Assembly: GCF_030848575.1 (NCBI RefSeq)
Contig: NZ_JAVDDX010000001.1
Span: 1-64,000 of the forward strand
Direction of reading: 5' to 3'
DNA length: 64,000 bases
Source of the DNA: Haloarcula sp. H-GB4
Lineage (GTDB): Archaea > Halobacteriota > Halobacteria > Halobacteriales > Haloarculaceae
Shown in pieces: positions 42,602 to 51,352 of the stretch. The stretch's first letter is position 1; every line of letters begins with the position of its first letter. Position numbers and translations under genes: made by a program. The notes beneath the pieces were generated by a model that saw nothing but the letters and a program-made list of their open reading frames with translations, did no database searches and was not told where the DNA came from.

Positions 42602-42677
42602 CTACGTGCCAGAACGTACCGTGGGTACAAATCGCTTCCTCTCGTCCGGTGCCCCTGGTCCTGTCGCTGCGACAGTC

Positions 42678-43451
42678 CTAATCGCCCTCGCCGTCGGTTG
42701 CCATCGGCCGGTTTGTCGCGGCCAGCGTCGCCTCGAAGGTCTGTGGTGTGCTCGTGTCGGCCATCGTCCGCGCTGTCTCGACGGCGGTCGCGACGGCCTC
42801 AGTGACGAGCGGGTGGTCATCTAGCGTGTCAGTGTAGGCGAGCCCGCCCCTATCGAGGTCGAGTTTGGCGGGGATCTGCGACTCGGTCGCGTCGGTTGGC
42901 GCAAGAAAGAGCGGCACGGCGACGGCGTGGTCGTGGGCGAGGTTGTACCTGACACATTCGACAGCGGGGTTCTGGAGCAGATAGCACGGTTCCACCTCGC
43001 CGAAGGCTGAGCGCTCGCGCAGGCGCTCGGCGTGGTACTCCGTCACCTGACGCTGATACGGCTTGCCGCTGGAGCCGAAGGCGACGAGCGCGACGGAGGA
43101 ATCGGGGGCCTCCGGGACTGCCGCGGCGGCACGGTCACGGATCGCTTCGGTCAGTAGCGGGCTGCGACCGACTGGTTCACAGTAGTGTGTTTCGGCGTCA
43201 ATTTCGTCGAGTGCCGCCGGCACGTCAGTCACCGTGGTGTGGTCGTGCGCGACGGTCATCGGCAGCGCGAATACGCGGTCGGCGTCGATGGCTACCAGTT
43301 CGTCGCGTAACTCCCGACGAGGTTCGTGGTCGTAGGTCAGCACCGTTACGTCGGTTGCTACGCCGCGCTCGCGCAGACGGCGAGCGTGTGTTTCGTAGGG
43401 CGTAGCGCGTGACGTGTCCCGACCGATGAGCAGGAGTGTGTCGTGTGGCAT
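42678..43451 (-). CDS. cbiX: Divergent CbiX-like chelatase protein
   Basis: A 257-residue protein in two CbiX-like halves. The first begins MPHDTLLLIGRDTSRATPYE, where the family normally has LLLVGHGSR, so one metal His is lost; FALPMTVAHDHTTVTDVPAA retains other His. The second half has LVAFGSSGKPYQRQVTEYHA and AVAVPLFLAPTDATESQIP. It may be a chelatase with altered metal preference or a cobalt-binding accessory. It has the best operator of the locus immediately upstream, so it belongs to the regulon. Confidence 0.75.
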   Translation of the reverse strand: MPHDTLLLIGRDTSRATPYETHARRLRERGVATDVTVLTYDHEPRRELRDELVAIDADRVFALPMTVAHDHTTVTDVPAALDEIDAETHYCEPVGRSPLLTEAIRDRAAAAVPEAPDSSVALVAFGSSGKPYQRQVTEYHAERLRERSAFGEVEPCYLLQNPAVECVRYNLAHDHAVAVPLFLAPTDATESQIPAKLDLDRGGLAYTDTLDDHPLVTEAVATAVETARTMADTSTPQTFEATLAATNRPMATDGEGD

Positions 43452-43464
43452 TGGTAGCTCCCAA

Positions 43465-43492
43465 CGCTAAAACAACTCAACTTGTTTTAGCG
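43465..43492 (-). promoter_or_regulatory. Perfect cobalamin-locus operator before the second cbiX
   Basis: CGCTAAAACAA (43465-43475) and TTGTTTTAGCG (43482-43492) are a perfect 11-bp inverted repeat with a six-base spacer. It contains the shared ACAA-N6-TTGT at 43472-43485. It starts 13 bases upstream of the ATG of the minus-strand cbiX gene. Confidence 0.75.
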
Positions 43493-43823
43493 AAAGTTGG
43501 CTTGCCTGAACGTTGGCAGGAACCCACTAATACCTTTGGGTACCCCGTCGTATCGGCTATCGACGACCGTCTGTTCAGCACACTGAAAAGCGGATCATAC
43601 CGACGCTTGGCTGCAATCCCGGTCGCCTCGCGCCGGTCGATGCGTGTCGGCCTCGGGGCGGCCACTTGCGGCGGGTTCGCTCTAATTATTCCCGGCGTTG
43701 CCCTGACCGACGCAGCTGTGATGCACATTCTCGGATCAATGCTGCGGTAGTACTCGATTCTCTTTGAACAGTTCGCGACAGCCCACTTTCGAGTGGAGTA
43801 ACGACAAAAACGAGAGGGCGGAT
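43493..43823. other. Intergenic stretch with a possible tiny membrane gene
   Basis: Apart from the operator at its left edge, only a short plus-strand frame is visible. Its last 36 codons (ATG 43640 to 43750) read MRVGLGAATCGGFALIIPGV then a second hydrophobic patch, which could be a small membrane peptide. No ribosome site or relative is recognised. I do not call it a gene. Confidence 0.3.
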
Positions 43824-44864
43824 CTACAGTTCGCTGTCGGGAACGACCACGACCTTCCCGAAGCCCTCGCGGTCCTCGATTATTTCGTGTGCCCGGGCGA
43901 TCTCGCTCATCGGCAGCGTCTCGCGGACTCGCGGCTCCATCTCACCCTGCCAGACCAGATCCAGCACTTCGTCAGCCTGCCCCGGGGTGGCCATCGTCGA
44001 GCCGATGACCTGCAACTGGTTCCAGAAGATGCGGTTGATGTCCGTCTCCGGGTTGCCGCCGGTCGTCGCCCCGCAGGTGACGACCCGGCCGCCCTTGACG
44101 AGGCTCTTGAGCGAGTCCTGCCAGGTCTGTGCGCCGATGTGGTCGACGACCATGTCGACGCCGCGGCCGTCAGTCAGGTCCCGGATCTCGCCCGCGAAGT
44201 CCGTCTCCTCGTAGTTGATCGTGTGGTCCGCACCCAGTTCCTCCGCGTAGTCGAGCTTTTCTTGGCTGCTGGCGGTGGCGAACACCTCAGCGCCGGCGTG
44301 GTCGGCGATCTGGACGGCGGCGTGGCCTACACCACCGGATGCCCCGAGGACGAGGACGGACTCGCCGGCCTTCAGGTCGCCACGGTCGCGCAGCATCCGC
44401 CAGGCGGTCTGGAACACCAGCGGCGACGCGGCGGCTGTCTCCCAGTCGACGCCCTCCGGGACCGGTGTGAGGTTCTCCGCCGGCACGGCGGCGTACTCGC
44501 TGTGGACGCCCCGGACGTGTTCGCCGATGATGTGGTAGTCCGGCGCGAGTGTCGGGTCGCCCTTTCGACTGAACTCGTCGCCACCGCCGCTTTTACCGGC
44601 GAGGACGGCCACCCGGTCGCCCGGTTCGAACCGCGAGACACCGTCGCCGACCTCGTCGACAACACCCGCGGCGTCACTACCCGGAATGTGTGGCATATCG
44701 AGGTCGATGCCGGGGAGCCCGCGCCGCGTCCAGATATCGAGGTGATTTAGCGCGGCCGCCTTTACGTCGATGACCACCTCGTCGCGGTCCGGTTCGGGAT
44801 CGGGAAACTCGCCATACTCGAGTACATCACGGTCGCCGTGACTGTCGAACTGAACGGCTTGCAT
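43824..44864 (-). CDS. MDR-family zinc-type alcohol dehydrogenase / quinone oxidoreductase
   Basis: A 346-residue oxidoreductase from ATG 44862-44864 (MQAVQFDSHGDRDVLEYGEF), the natural start; two more upstream codons precede an in-frame ATG. GroES-like head: AAALNHLDIWTRRGLPGIDL and HIPGSDAAGVVDEVGDG. The Rossmann domain has VLVLGASGGVGHAAVQIA and the cofactor acid/Ser region ATASSQEKLDYAEELGADHT. The structural-zinc Cys cluster of alcohol dehydrogenases is absent, favouring the quinone-oxidoreductase group. NAD(P)H-dependent; substrate unknown. No operon partner. Confidence 0.85.
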   Translation of the reverse strand: MQAVQFDSHGDRDVLEYGEFPDPEPDRDEVVIDVKAAALNHLDIWTRRGLPGIDLDMPHIPGSDAAGVVDEVGDGVSRFEPGDRVAVLAGKSGGGDEFSRKGDPTLAPDYHIIGEHVRGVHSEYAAVPAENLTPVPEGVDWETAAASPLVFQTAWRMLRDRGDLKAGESVLVLGASGGVGHAAVQIADHAGAEVFATASSQEKLDYAEELGADHTINYEETDFAGEIRDLTDGRGVDMVVDHIGAQTWQDSLKSLVKGGRVVTCGATTGGNPETDINRIFWNQLQVIGSTMATPGQADEVLDLVWQGEMEPRVRETLPMSEIARAHEIIEDREGFGKVVVVPDSEL

Positions 44865-45330
44865 CGTTATCACTTCCCGTGGCTTGGTTATAAACGCCAG
44901 CCTCCCGGACTATACTGGTCATGATTGCACCACTGTGCCTACTTACTCTGTGTATGGCTGTTCTGTACCATCGCTACTCACAGACAACCTATCCTCATAA
45001 TATGCGGAATATTTCTATTCACCGCGACTAAGATGCCACCCGTACTTTATGTGTCGAGATGCCCGGAATATGATTTGAGAATAGAGAAAATACATCTAAA
45101 AGAGCGGAGAAATCGTCCATCTGGCTGTACTTTCCGAAATTACAGAACTACATTTGGGTGTTGTGTGTTACTATTCACCATTGCTGGCTTGATGAGGAGC
45201 ATACTTACCGCTTGAATCCGTTCTCTATGCCACCAATGGCACACACTTCAAACACACCCATCGGCCGCTCTCAGGTCGCTCCGACACGCGACTGCGTGGG
45301 TCCTCGCTGTAGGGCAGTGGTGACCGACCG
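44865..45330. other. Gene-free AT-rich stretch
   Basis: About 465 bases with no supported gene. The segment 44980-45200 is noticeably richer in A/T than the surroundings. An open frame of 96 codons there lacks haloarchaeal acidic composition and is not called. It includes the promoter of the XapX gene at the right and of the oxidoreductase at the left. Confidence 0.45.
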
Positions 45331-45525
45331 ATGAATCTCTCACTCGTTATCGTCGCGACGATGACCGGCGTCGCTACCGGCGTCGTGTTCGGACTGCTGG
45401 ATGTTCCCATTCCGGCCCCGCCGAATCTCGCCGGTGTCATGGGAATCCTCGGAATTCTCGTCGGCTATCGACTCATCAAGTACTTCGATGTCGGCGTCAA
45501 TCTGCTGTCGTTGCTGAAAGTCTGA
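45331..45525 (+). CDS. XapX domain protein
   Basis: A 64-residue two-helix membrane protein (MNLSLVIVATMTGVATGVVF). GLLDVPIPAPPNLAGVMGIL and GILVGYRLIKYFDVG match the XapX (DUF1427) family, found as short stand-alone proteins in bacteria and archaea, sometimes near purine or xanthosine genes. Here it stands alone. Function unproven. Confidence 0.82.
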   Translation: MNLSLVIVATMTGVATGVVFGLLDVPIPAPPNLAGVMGILGILVGYRLIKYFDVGVNLLSLLKV

Positions 45526-45606
45526 GCAACTATACGGATTTTTTGAACCGAATCATACTACCCCGCTCCCAGAACGGTGGTGACGGCAGTGACTACACTG
45601 TTGCCG

Positions 45607-46335
45607 TCAGTGGTCCGCGTGCTCGGTCCCGTTGTGCTGGTGAGTGTTTTCGTTCCCGCTGTGGTCGGTTCCAGCGTGGTCGTGGTCGCGAGTGCGGCGG
45701 CCGTGGTACGTGTCGAGCGTCCGTTCGAGCAGTTCGGTCCGTGTTTCGTGGCCCTCGGCGACCGGTTCGACCCACCGCGATTCGGTTCGCCAGTAGCCCA
45801 TCACGTCGCCGGATGGCTCGATTACCTCCGCATCGAGGCCATCGACTCCCCAGTCGTCCGTGTACGCCTGAATGAACGAGACGACGACCGTCTCGATGCC
45901 GGCCGCGAGTTCGTGGCTGCGCGTGCTCTTGGTGACGTAGGTCAGCCTGATTCGGCTATCTTCGACGGCGAGGGAATCGATATCGACGAACCACTCGCGC
46001 AGGTGGGATTCGAACGCGGCGAGTTCGGTGTCGTCAGCACTGTCGCCTTTGCCGTCGCTACCTGCGTGTTCGTCGTCGTGGCTGTGCCCATCGCCGTGAT
46101 CGTGACTGCCGTCTGTATGCGTGTGGCCGTTCGCCTCGTCGTGGTGTGCCCCATCGCCTGCCTGTGCGGGCGTTTCACTTGCCCCGGATGTCGCTGCCGA
46201 GCCGCCAGCTCCGGTGTCGACGGGCTGTCCGTTCTGTGTGCCGCCGAGGCTGCTACAGCCGGCGCTGGTCACCGCAGCCAGCGCGAGGGTTCCGAGGAAC
46301 CCACGTCGACTCCGTCGCTGGCTGGTGTCCCGCAT
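45607..46335 (-). CDS. His/Asp-rich Tat lipoprotein
   Basis: A 242-residue exported lipoprotein: RRSRRGFLGTLALAAVTSAGC gives twin Arg and lipobox. Two His-rich blocks frame a folded middle: residues about 60-95 (DGAHHDEANGHTHTDGSHDH...) and the last 25 (RDHDHAGTDHSGNENTHQHN). The middle reads as alpha/beta (FESHLREWFVDIDSLAVEDS, VVVSFIQAYTDDWGVDGLDA). The His blocks suggest zinc, copper or nickel binding outside the membrane. The start is three bases after the stop of the PHP-domain surface protein, so they form one operon. Confidence 0.75.
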   Translation of the reverse strand: MRDTSQRRSRRGFLGTLALAAVTSAGCSSLGGTQNGQPVDTGAGGSAATSGASETPAQAGDGAHHDEANGHTHTDGSHDHGDGHSHDDEHAGSDGKGDSADDTELAAFESHLREWFVDIDSLAVEDSRIRLTYVTKSTRSHELAAGIETVVVSFIQAYTDDWGVDGLDAEVIEPSGDVMGYWRTESRWVEPVAEGHETRTELLERTLDTYHGRRTRDHDHAGTDHSGNENTHQHNGTEHADH

Positions 46336-46338
46336 GGC

Positions 46339-49300
46339 TCAGGTCCCCCGCCGCGTTGCGAGCAGCGCTGCACCGATGAGTGCAAGCAGCGTGACAACGG
46401 CAGTGAACCCGGGTCCGGACGCGGCGGTCGTCTCCGATTCCGCGGTTGCAGTGTCATCGGCCATCGTTCCCGCCGACTCGTCCTCGGTGTCTGGCGTGGC
46501 GGTCGCCGTGGCACCGCCGGACTCGCCGTTGCCGTCAGTCCCGGATTCGGCTTGCTGGCCGGCCGAAATCCAGACCGGGCTGGTCAGCGCTCGGTCGCCG
46601 TCTTCGTCGACGACGCGGAAGGCGACCCAGGCGTTCCCGTCGATGTCAACGTCGGTGCTCATGGTGTCGTTCGTGCCGTCGAGCGTGACGTTCGAGACGG
46701 TCGTGCCGTTCCGGATGACCTCGGCGTAGGCCAACTCATCGAGGTTCCGGACCGTTGCGGACGCTTCCACGGACGACCCGGCGGTCGTGTTCACGGTCTC
46801 GCCGGGCATCCTGTCGTCGACAGTAAACTCTACGGCCGGGCCGTACGTCGCGTACGTGTGCCCGTCTTTCACTGACTGGGCCCACTTGTCGGGTGTGACG
46901 GTCCCCTCGACATATGCTCGGGTGCGGGCGCTCCCATATTTCGCCGGGAAGCACTGCGAACAGTGGTCGTCGCTGACCCCGGTCGCCGTGATATCGTAGC
47001 CGTTGTTCCAGAGGGTAAACAGCCCCTGCACGCTCGCGGCGTCGGACTCGCCGTACGGGCCGTTGTACGCCTCGATGGCGTCGACCATCGGGAGGTACTC
47101 CTCGTGCTGTCCGGGCGCGCTGTCGAGGCTGACGAAGCGGTCACCCGGATGGTTGATCTGGAACACCGTCGCGTTGTGTCGGCTGCGGGACTCCTCGATG
47201 AACTCCACAAGGGTCCCGTCAGAATCGATCATCTCCTCGCCGTGCAGCGGATAGGGGTTGAAGTGCCCGAGGTCGCCCGTGGTGATCTCCTCACTCCGGA
47301 CGAACATGATCTCGCGCTCCTGTGCCTGTGACTGCATCGCCCCCCAGCCGCCGATGGCGTTGTGGTCAGAGATGAACACCGCGTCGACGCCTGCCGATTT
47401 CTGGATGGCGACGAAGTTGTCAATGGGCGTCTTGCCGTCGAAGCTGACGCTACTGTGGGCGTGTGGGTCGATGCCGACCCAGTTGCGTTCGCTGGGGTCC
47501 AGTTCCTCGGTGAACGTCGCGTTGACGCTGACTGCCTCGCCGGGCGTCACCGAGATGTTCTTCTCGACTGGTTCGGCGATGTAGCCCGTCCCGTGGTTGA
47601 ACACCAGCGTGTAGTTGCCGGGCGGGAGCTGGAACGAGGCCGTGCCGGCCGGCGTCGTTTCGGTGTAGACGGTCTGGACCGCGGTGCCGCCGTCGAGCAC
47701 CGTAATCCGGGCATCGGCGGGACTGACCTCGCCCTCGTCGTCTATTGTTGCACTGACGTTGACGGGGGCCGGCCCCTCCAGCGAGTCGAAATCGGCGGTG
47801 GCCGTTTCGCCGCTGCTGACGGTGACGGATTTAGGATCTGATGCCGCAAACCCACTGGCATCGGCCGTCAGCGTGTACTCGCCGGCGGGGAGTTCGAGTT
47901 CGTACGTTCCGGTCTCCGATCCGACGGTGTAGGTGAACGCACGGTCGCCCTTCGAGGCGGTGACTGTGGCCTGTGACACGGACTCGTTGTCCGTGCTTTC
48001 GATGCTGCCGGTCACCGTCCCCGTCTCGGTTCCTTGTTGCTTGTTGTAGTACTCGCTGGTTCCGCTACTTGCGCCGTCCTCGCCGACGAAGAGGGCGAAC
48101 TCCGCTGACCGCGTTTCGCCGGAATCGAGACGGTGTTCGAGCCACGGGTCAATCCAGGTCGTGGAACCCGTGTACGAGGTAAAGGAGCCGTTTCCGCCCC
48201 AGACGCCGTAGCTCACGCGGTCACCGGTGAGCGCGGCCCAGGGCTGGTCGAGTGTGTCGGCACTCACCGGCGGCGAGCGCGTCTCCTCGACCGTCCCCGA
48301 ACCGGGGAGCCAGGTCGACTGCCCCTCGGAACTCAGTGCGGCCCCGCTCTGGAGGCGCTCGGAGTCATTGACCGGGAGGCGCTGGTCGCCCCCGTTCTCC
48401 ATCGTGGTGTTAATCCAGATGTGGCTGGAGTTGGCCGGAAGCGTGTACGTCGTCGTAATCGAGACGTTCGGATTCGTACTGACGTGGCCGGTCGCGGTGA
48501 CGACTGCCGCGCCGTTTGGCCCGGTGGCGTTCTGGCGCTCGAAGGATTCGTAGTCCGGCCACGTCCCGAAGTTGTTGAACGCGAACTCGGCGACGCCGAT
48601 CTGGTCGGTCGTCAGCCCGTACGCGTTGGCGTCGTAGATACCGCCCGGCAGCGTGCCGAAGGGTCCGTTCGTCTCGGTGCCGATGGCGGCGGCGACTTCG
48701 CTGTTTTTCAGGACGATCGTCTCGTTCGCCGGCGTCTCGCCGCCCTTGATTCGCTCGCCGGTGACGGCGACCGGCTTCTCCGGTCGCTCGACGTGCCCCG
48801 ACGAGGCCAGCCACTTCACCGTCCGGAAGAGGAACGGCCGTGTATCGGTCTGCTGGTGTTCGGCCTGCCACTCGTCGGTGAGATACGTCGTGACCGACTT
48901 CTGGCTGCCGAAGGCGACGACGCGGCCGTTGTTACCGATGTCCCACGTCGCGGCCGCACCGACGATGCGCTCGCCACGGGGGTACTCTTTCTCTGTCGTG
49001 GAGTAGGTGTACTCGTAGGTATCGCTGTCACCGTACAGCAACGGGGCCTGCGTCCCGTTTTCCGTATCGGTCACGTTGAGACTGACGCCGTCGTACTCCA
49101 CGGTATCGACGTTGTTCATTATGGGATGCTGGCCCGTGTTGTGCAGAACAACTCGCCACTCGTAGTCCTCGACTGTCTTATTGGTCGGATCCTGAATGTT
49201 CCGGAGCCACTTGTCGCTCTCGCCGTTGAAGTGGAGCCCGTACGGGTCGGTAATGTCGTTGAGCTTGCCGGCGTGGCCCTGCAGTGGTGAGGTCCATTCA

Positions 49301-49794
49301 CCGACGACGAACAGGCTGCCGCCGTTTCTGACGTATTCGTCGATTGCCTCCTGTTCGGCCTCGCTATAGGCCGTCTGGGGGACGGGAATGATGACTACGT
49401 CGTAGTCCGACAGCCCGTTCGCGGCCGAACTGTTCCACGAAGTTAGCCCGCCTGACGTCGACCGTTTCGTGTCGACGTCGTATCCGCGTTCGCTGAGTCG
49501 GTTTGCGAACTTCGTGAACGTCGAGCCTTGATGACTCCCGTCGATCAACACATCGACCCCGGCACCGCTGTTGTTGAGATCGACTGAATTATCAGGAACT
49601 GGACAACTACTGTCAAGCTGACAGGTCGCCCCACCGGCTGCGGCCGTCTGTGTTGCTGTCTGGCTATTCGCCGTTACCAACTCGTTTTGTTCGCTCGGTG
49701 CAGCAGCGGCACTTCCGATGAAGCCGGTGCTGACAACCGACAAAACGAGTAGTACGCTGAGTAGTACTGGCCGTATGTGATTTCTGTCCATCAC
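46339..49794 (-). CDS. Large PHP-domain surface protein with PGF-CTERM-like tail
   Basis: An 1151-residue exported protein. Residues 1-35 are a signal peptide (VLLSVLLVLSVVSTGFIGSA). A DUF4350/GATase-like domain follows at about 75-190 (GVDVLIDGSHQGSTFTKFAN, YVRNGGSLFVVGEWTSP). After a beta-rich middle come two carboxypeptidase-regulatory-like modules at about 625-790 (ATVTASKGDRAFTYTVGSET). The PHP-type CehA/McbA metallohydrolase domain starts near 800: WVGIDPHAHSSVSFDGKTPI and AVFISDHNAIGGW, with metal ligands in PHAH and SDHN. It ends in a Ser/Thr/Glu-rich stretch and GPGFTAVVTLLALIGAALLA before TRRG, a PGF-CTERM-type sorting tail cut by archaeosortase. The substrate is unknown. It overlaps no neighbour but lies three bases before the His-rich lipoprotein. 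Confidence 0.85.
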   Translation of the reverse strand: MMDRNHIRPVLLSVLLVLSVVSTGFIGSAAAAPSEQNELVTANSQTATQTAAAGGATCQLDSSCPVPDNSVDLNNSGAGVDVLIDGSHQGSTFTKFANRLSERGYDVDTKRSTSGGLTSWNSSAANGLSDYDVVIIPVPQTAYSEAEQEAIDEYVRNGGSLFVVGEWTSPLQGHAGKLNDITDPYGLHFNGESDKWLRNIQDPTNKTVEDYEWRVVLHNTGQHPIMNNVDTVEYDGVSLNVTDTENGTQAPLLYGDSDTYEYTYSTTEKEYPRGERIVGAAATWDIGNNGRVVAFGSQKSVTTYLTDEWQAEHQQTDTRPFLFRTVKWLASSGHVERPEKPVAVTGERIKGGETPANETIVLKNSEVAAAIGTETNGPFGTLPGGIYDANAYGLTTDQIGVAEFAFNNFGTWPDYESFERQNATGPNGAAVVTATGHVSTNPNVSITTTYTLPANSSHIWINTTMENGGDQRLPVNDSERLQSGAALSSEGQSTWLPGSGTVEETRSPPVSADTLDQPWAALTGDRVSYGVWGGNGSFTSYTGSTTWIDPWLEHRLDSGETRSAEFALFVGEDGASSGTSEYYNKQQGTETGTVTGSIESTDNESVSQATVTASKGDRAFTYTVGSETGTYELELPAGEYTLTADASGFAASDPKSVTVSSGETATADFDSLEGPAPVNVSATIDDEGEVSPADARITVLDGGTAVQTVYTETTPAGTASFQLPPGNYTLVFNHGTGYIAEPVEKNISVTPGEAVSVNATFTEELDPSERNWVGIDPHAHSSVSFDGKTPIDNFVAIQKSAGVDAVFISDHNAIGGWGAMQSQAQEREIMFVRSEEITTGDLGHFNPYPLHGEEMIDSDGTLVEFIEESRSRHNATVFQINHPGDRFVSLDSAPGQHEEYLPMVDAIEAYNGPYGESDAASVQGLFTLWNNGYDITATGVSDDHCSQCFPAKYGSARTRAYVEGTVTPDKWAQSVKDGHTYATYGPAVEFTVDDRMPGETVNTTAGSSVEASATVRNLDELAYAEVIRNGTTVSNVTLDGTNDTMSTDVDIDGNAWVAFRVVDEDGDRALTSPVWISAGQQAESGTDGNGESGGATATATPDTEDESAGTMADDTATAESETTAASGPGFTAVVTLLALIGAALLATRRGT

Positions 49795-50155
49795 TTCCTA
49801 TACGGTATTGTGACTATATAGTTAAAATTTATGATAGACGCACTGTTTCCGGATACTGACCGTTCTCTGTAACGAACGACCGATTTCATCTCGGCTCTGC
49901 AAACCGTCGCCCGGACTTCGACACTGAGAAGAACCTACTCTTAACTGTCCCCTGCTATCACACCGCTTGGCCAGTATAAGACGGCGTTGACTGACACACC
50001 TGATCTGTCGGCCACACATTCCGACACACCGATTGTGGTAGCGACGACAGCCCAACAGATTCCCACAGAATACTGCGGTCTGTCTATAGCGGTGCTTCCG
50101 TGTCACGACCGGCACGTACCAGCCTTTAAGACCCGACCGGCGGAATTTCGGAGGT
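49795..50155. other. Divergent control region
   Basis: These 360 bases separate the minus-strand surface-protein gene from the plus-strand nucleoside hydrolase. The left end (TATATAGTTAAAATTTATGA) is AT-rich and probably the promoter of the surface protein. No gene is seen; the two open frames here have ordinary non-coding character. Confidence 0.5.
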
Positions 50156-51082
50156 ATGTCACGCAAAGTCTTCTTCGATACGGACCCTGGTTGCGACGAC
50201 GCGGTCATGCTGGCGATGGCGCTCGGTCACGATGCAATCGATGTTGTCGGTCTTTCGACTGTCTGTGGGAACACGACTATCGAGAACACGACGCGAAACG
50301 CCCACGCGATACTGGATATCGGGGGCTACGACGTTCCGGTATCCCGTGGCTGTGGCCGCCCGCTCGTCGACGAACTCACGACCGCAGAGTGGATTCACGG
50401 TGAGAACGGGCTCCACGGCGATATCCCCGACTCCGACGGCGACACACGGGACATTCACGGGGCCGACGCAATCGTCGAAGCCGCCCACGAGTACGGGGAC
50501 GAACTGACGATTGCGGCCGTCGGTCCGCTTCCGAATCTGGCACTCGCACTGGCAAAGGAACCCCAGTTACCCGATCTCGTCGAGGATATCTATCTCATGG
50601 GTGGGGCGGCGATGACGACAGGGAACGTCACGCCGATGGCCGAGGCCAACTTCCACAACGACCCTGCGGCGGCCAGCCGCGTCCTGCAGGACGCCAACAC
50701 GCGGATGGTTGGCTTGGATGTGACCAACCGCGCCACCGTCGCCCCCGAGTTCATTGAGGAATTCCGTACGGCCGGTGGCGTTCGCGGGACCATCGCCGAG
50801 TGGCTCGACTACCGGCCCGACTCCGGAACCTACCCGCTGGCCGATGCGCCGGCCATCCACGACGCCGCTGTCGTCGCCGACATCATCGACAACTCGGTGC
50901 TCACCTTCGAGGAGTACTACCTTGAGGTGGACACGACCGGCGGACCCTGCCACGGAGCCGTCATCTGCGACGAGCACGGCACGACCGACAACGACCCTAA
51001 CAGTCGTGTCGCTGTTGACATCGCTGTGGACCGTTATCGCGAGGTTTTCGAAACGGGGATTCAGGCCTACGCAACGCAGTAA
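50156..51082 (+). CDS. Inosine-uridine preferring nucleoside hydrolase
   Basis: A 308-residue enzyme cutting ribonucleosides to base and ribose. The N-terminal calcium motif is KVFFDTDPGCDDAVMLAMAL, here with Cys where Gly/Ile is usual after DTDPG. Further ligands: VVGLSTVCGNTTIENTTRNA, MGGAAMTTGNVTPMAEANFH with HNDPAAA, and DAPAIHDAAVVADII, His-Asp near the end. Length and motif order are normal. It stands 270 bases upstream of an exported 5'-nucleotidase, which suggests joint use of extracellular nucleotides, although no shared transcript is certain. Confidence 0.92.
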   Translation: MSRKVFFDTDPGCDDAVMLAMALGHDAIDVVGLSTVCGNTTIENTTRNAHAILDIGGYDVPVSRGCGRPLVDELTTAEWIHGENGLHGDIPDSDGDTRDIHGADAIVEAAHEYGDELTIAAVGPLPNLALALAKEPQLPDLVEDIYLMGGAAMTTGNVTPMAEANFHNDPAAASRVLQDANTRMVGLDVTNRATVAPEFIEEFRTAGGVRGTIAEWLDYRPDSGTYPLADAPAIHDAAVVADIIDNSVLTFEEYYLEVDTTGGPCHGAVICDEHGTTDNDPNSRVAVDIAVDRYREVFETGIQAYATQ

Positions 51083-51352
51083 CAGCCGCTTTCTGTGTCG
51101 GTTTTGCTGGTATAAATTCCTCTTAGAGCGATACAAGACTACATCGAAACCAGACCACAGAAACACAGGCGACTGACCCGTTGCATCACGCGTATTCGGC
51201 CCTCTACTGTGCCGTTGCCGACTGGGCGAAATATGGCACAACTTCTGTGGCTTATTTTGCGCCAGAGTCCCGCACCAGCGTCTGTGTCGATCGATTGTCG
51301 GACTCTTATCGAGATCGATCCCGGCAAACATTTTATATAAAAGTTCAATCTA

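Noticed and set aside
44925-45215. 96-codon frame in AT-rich DNA
   Set aside because: Basic and Cys-rich composition, no ribosome site and no motif; probably chance.
45577-46875. 432-codon plus-strand frame across the lipoprotein and PHP genes
   Set aside because: It lies antisense to two well-supported genes and has non-haloarchaeal composition with many Cys, Arg and Val.
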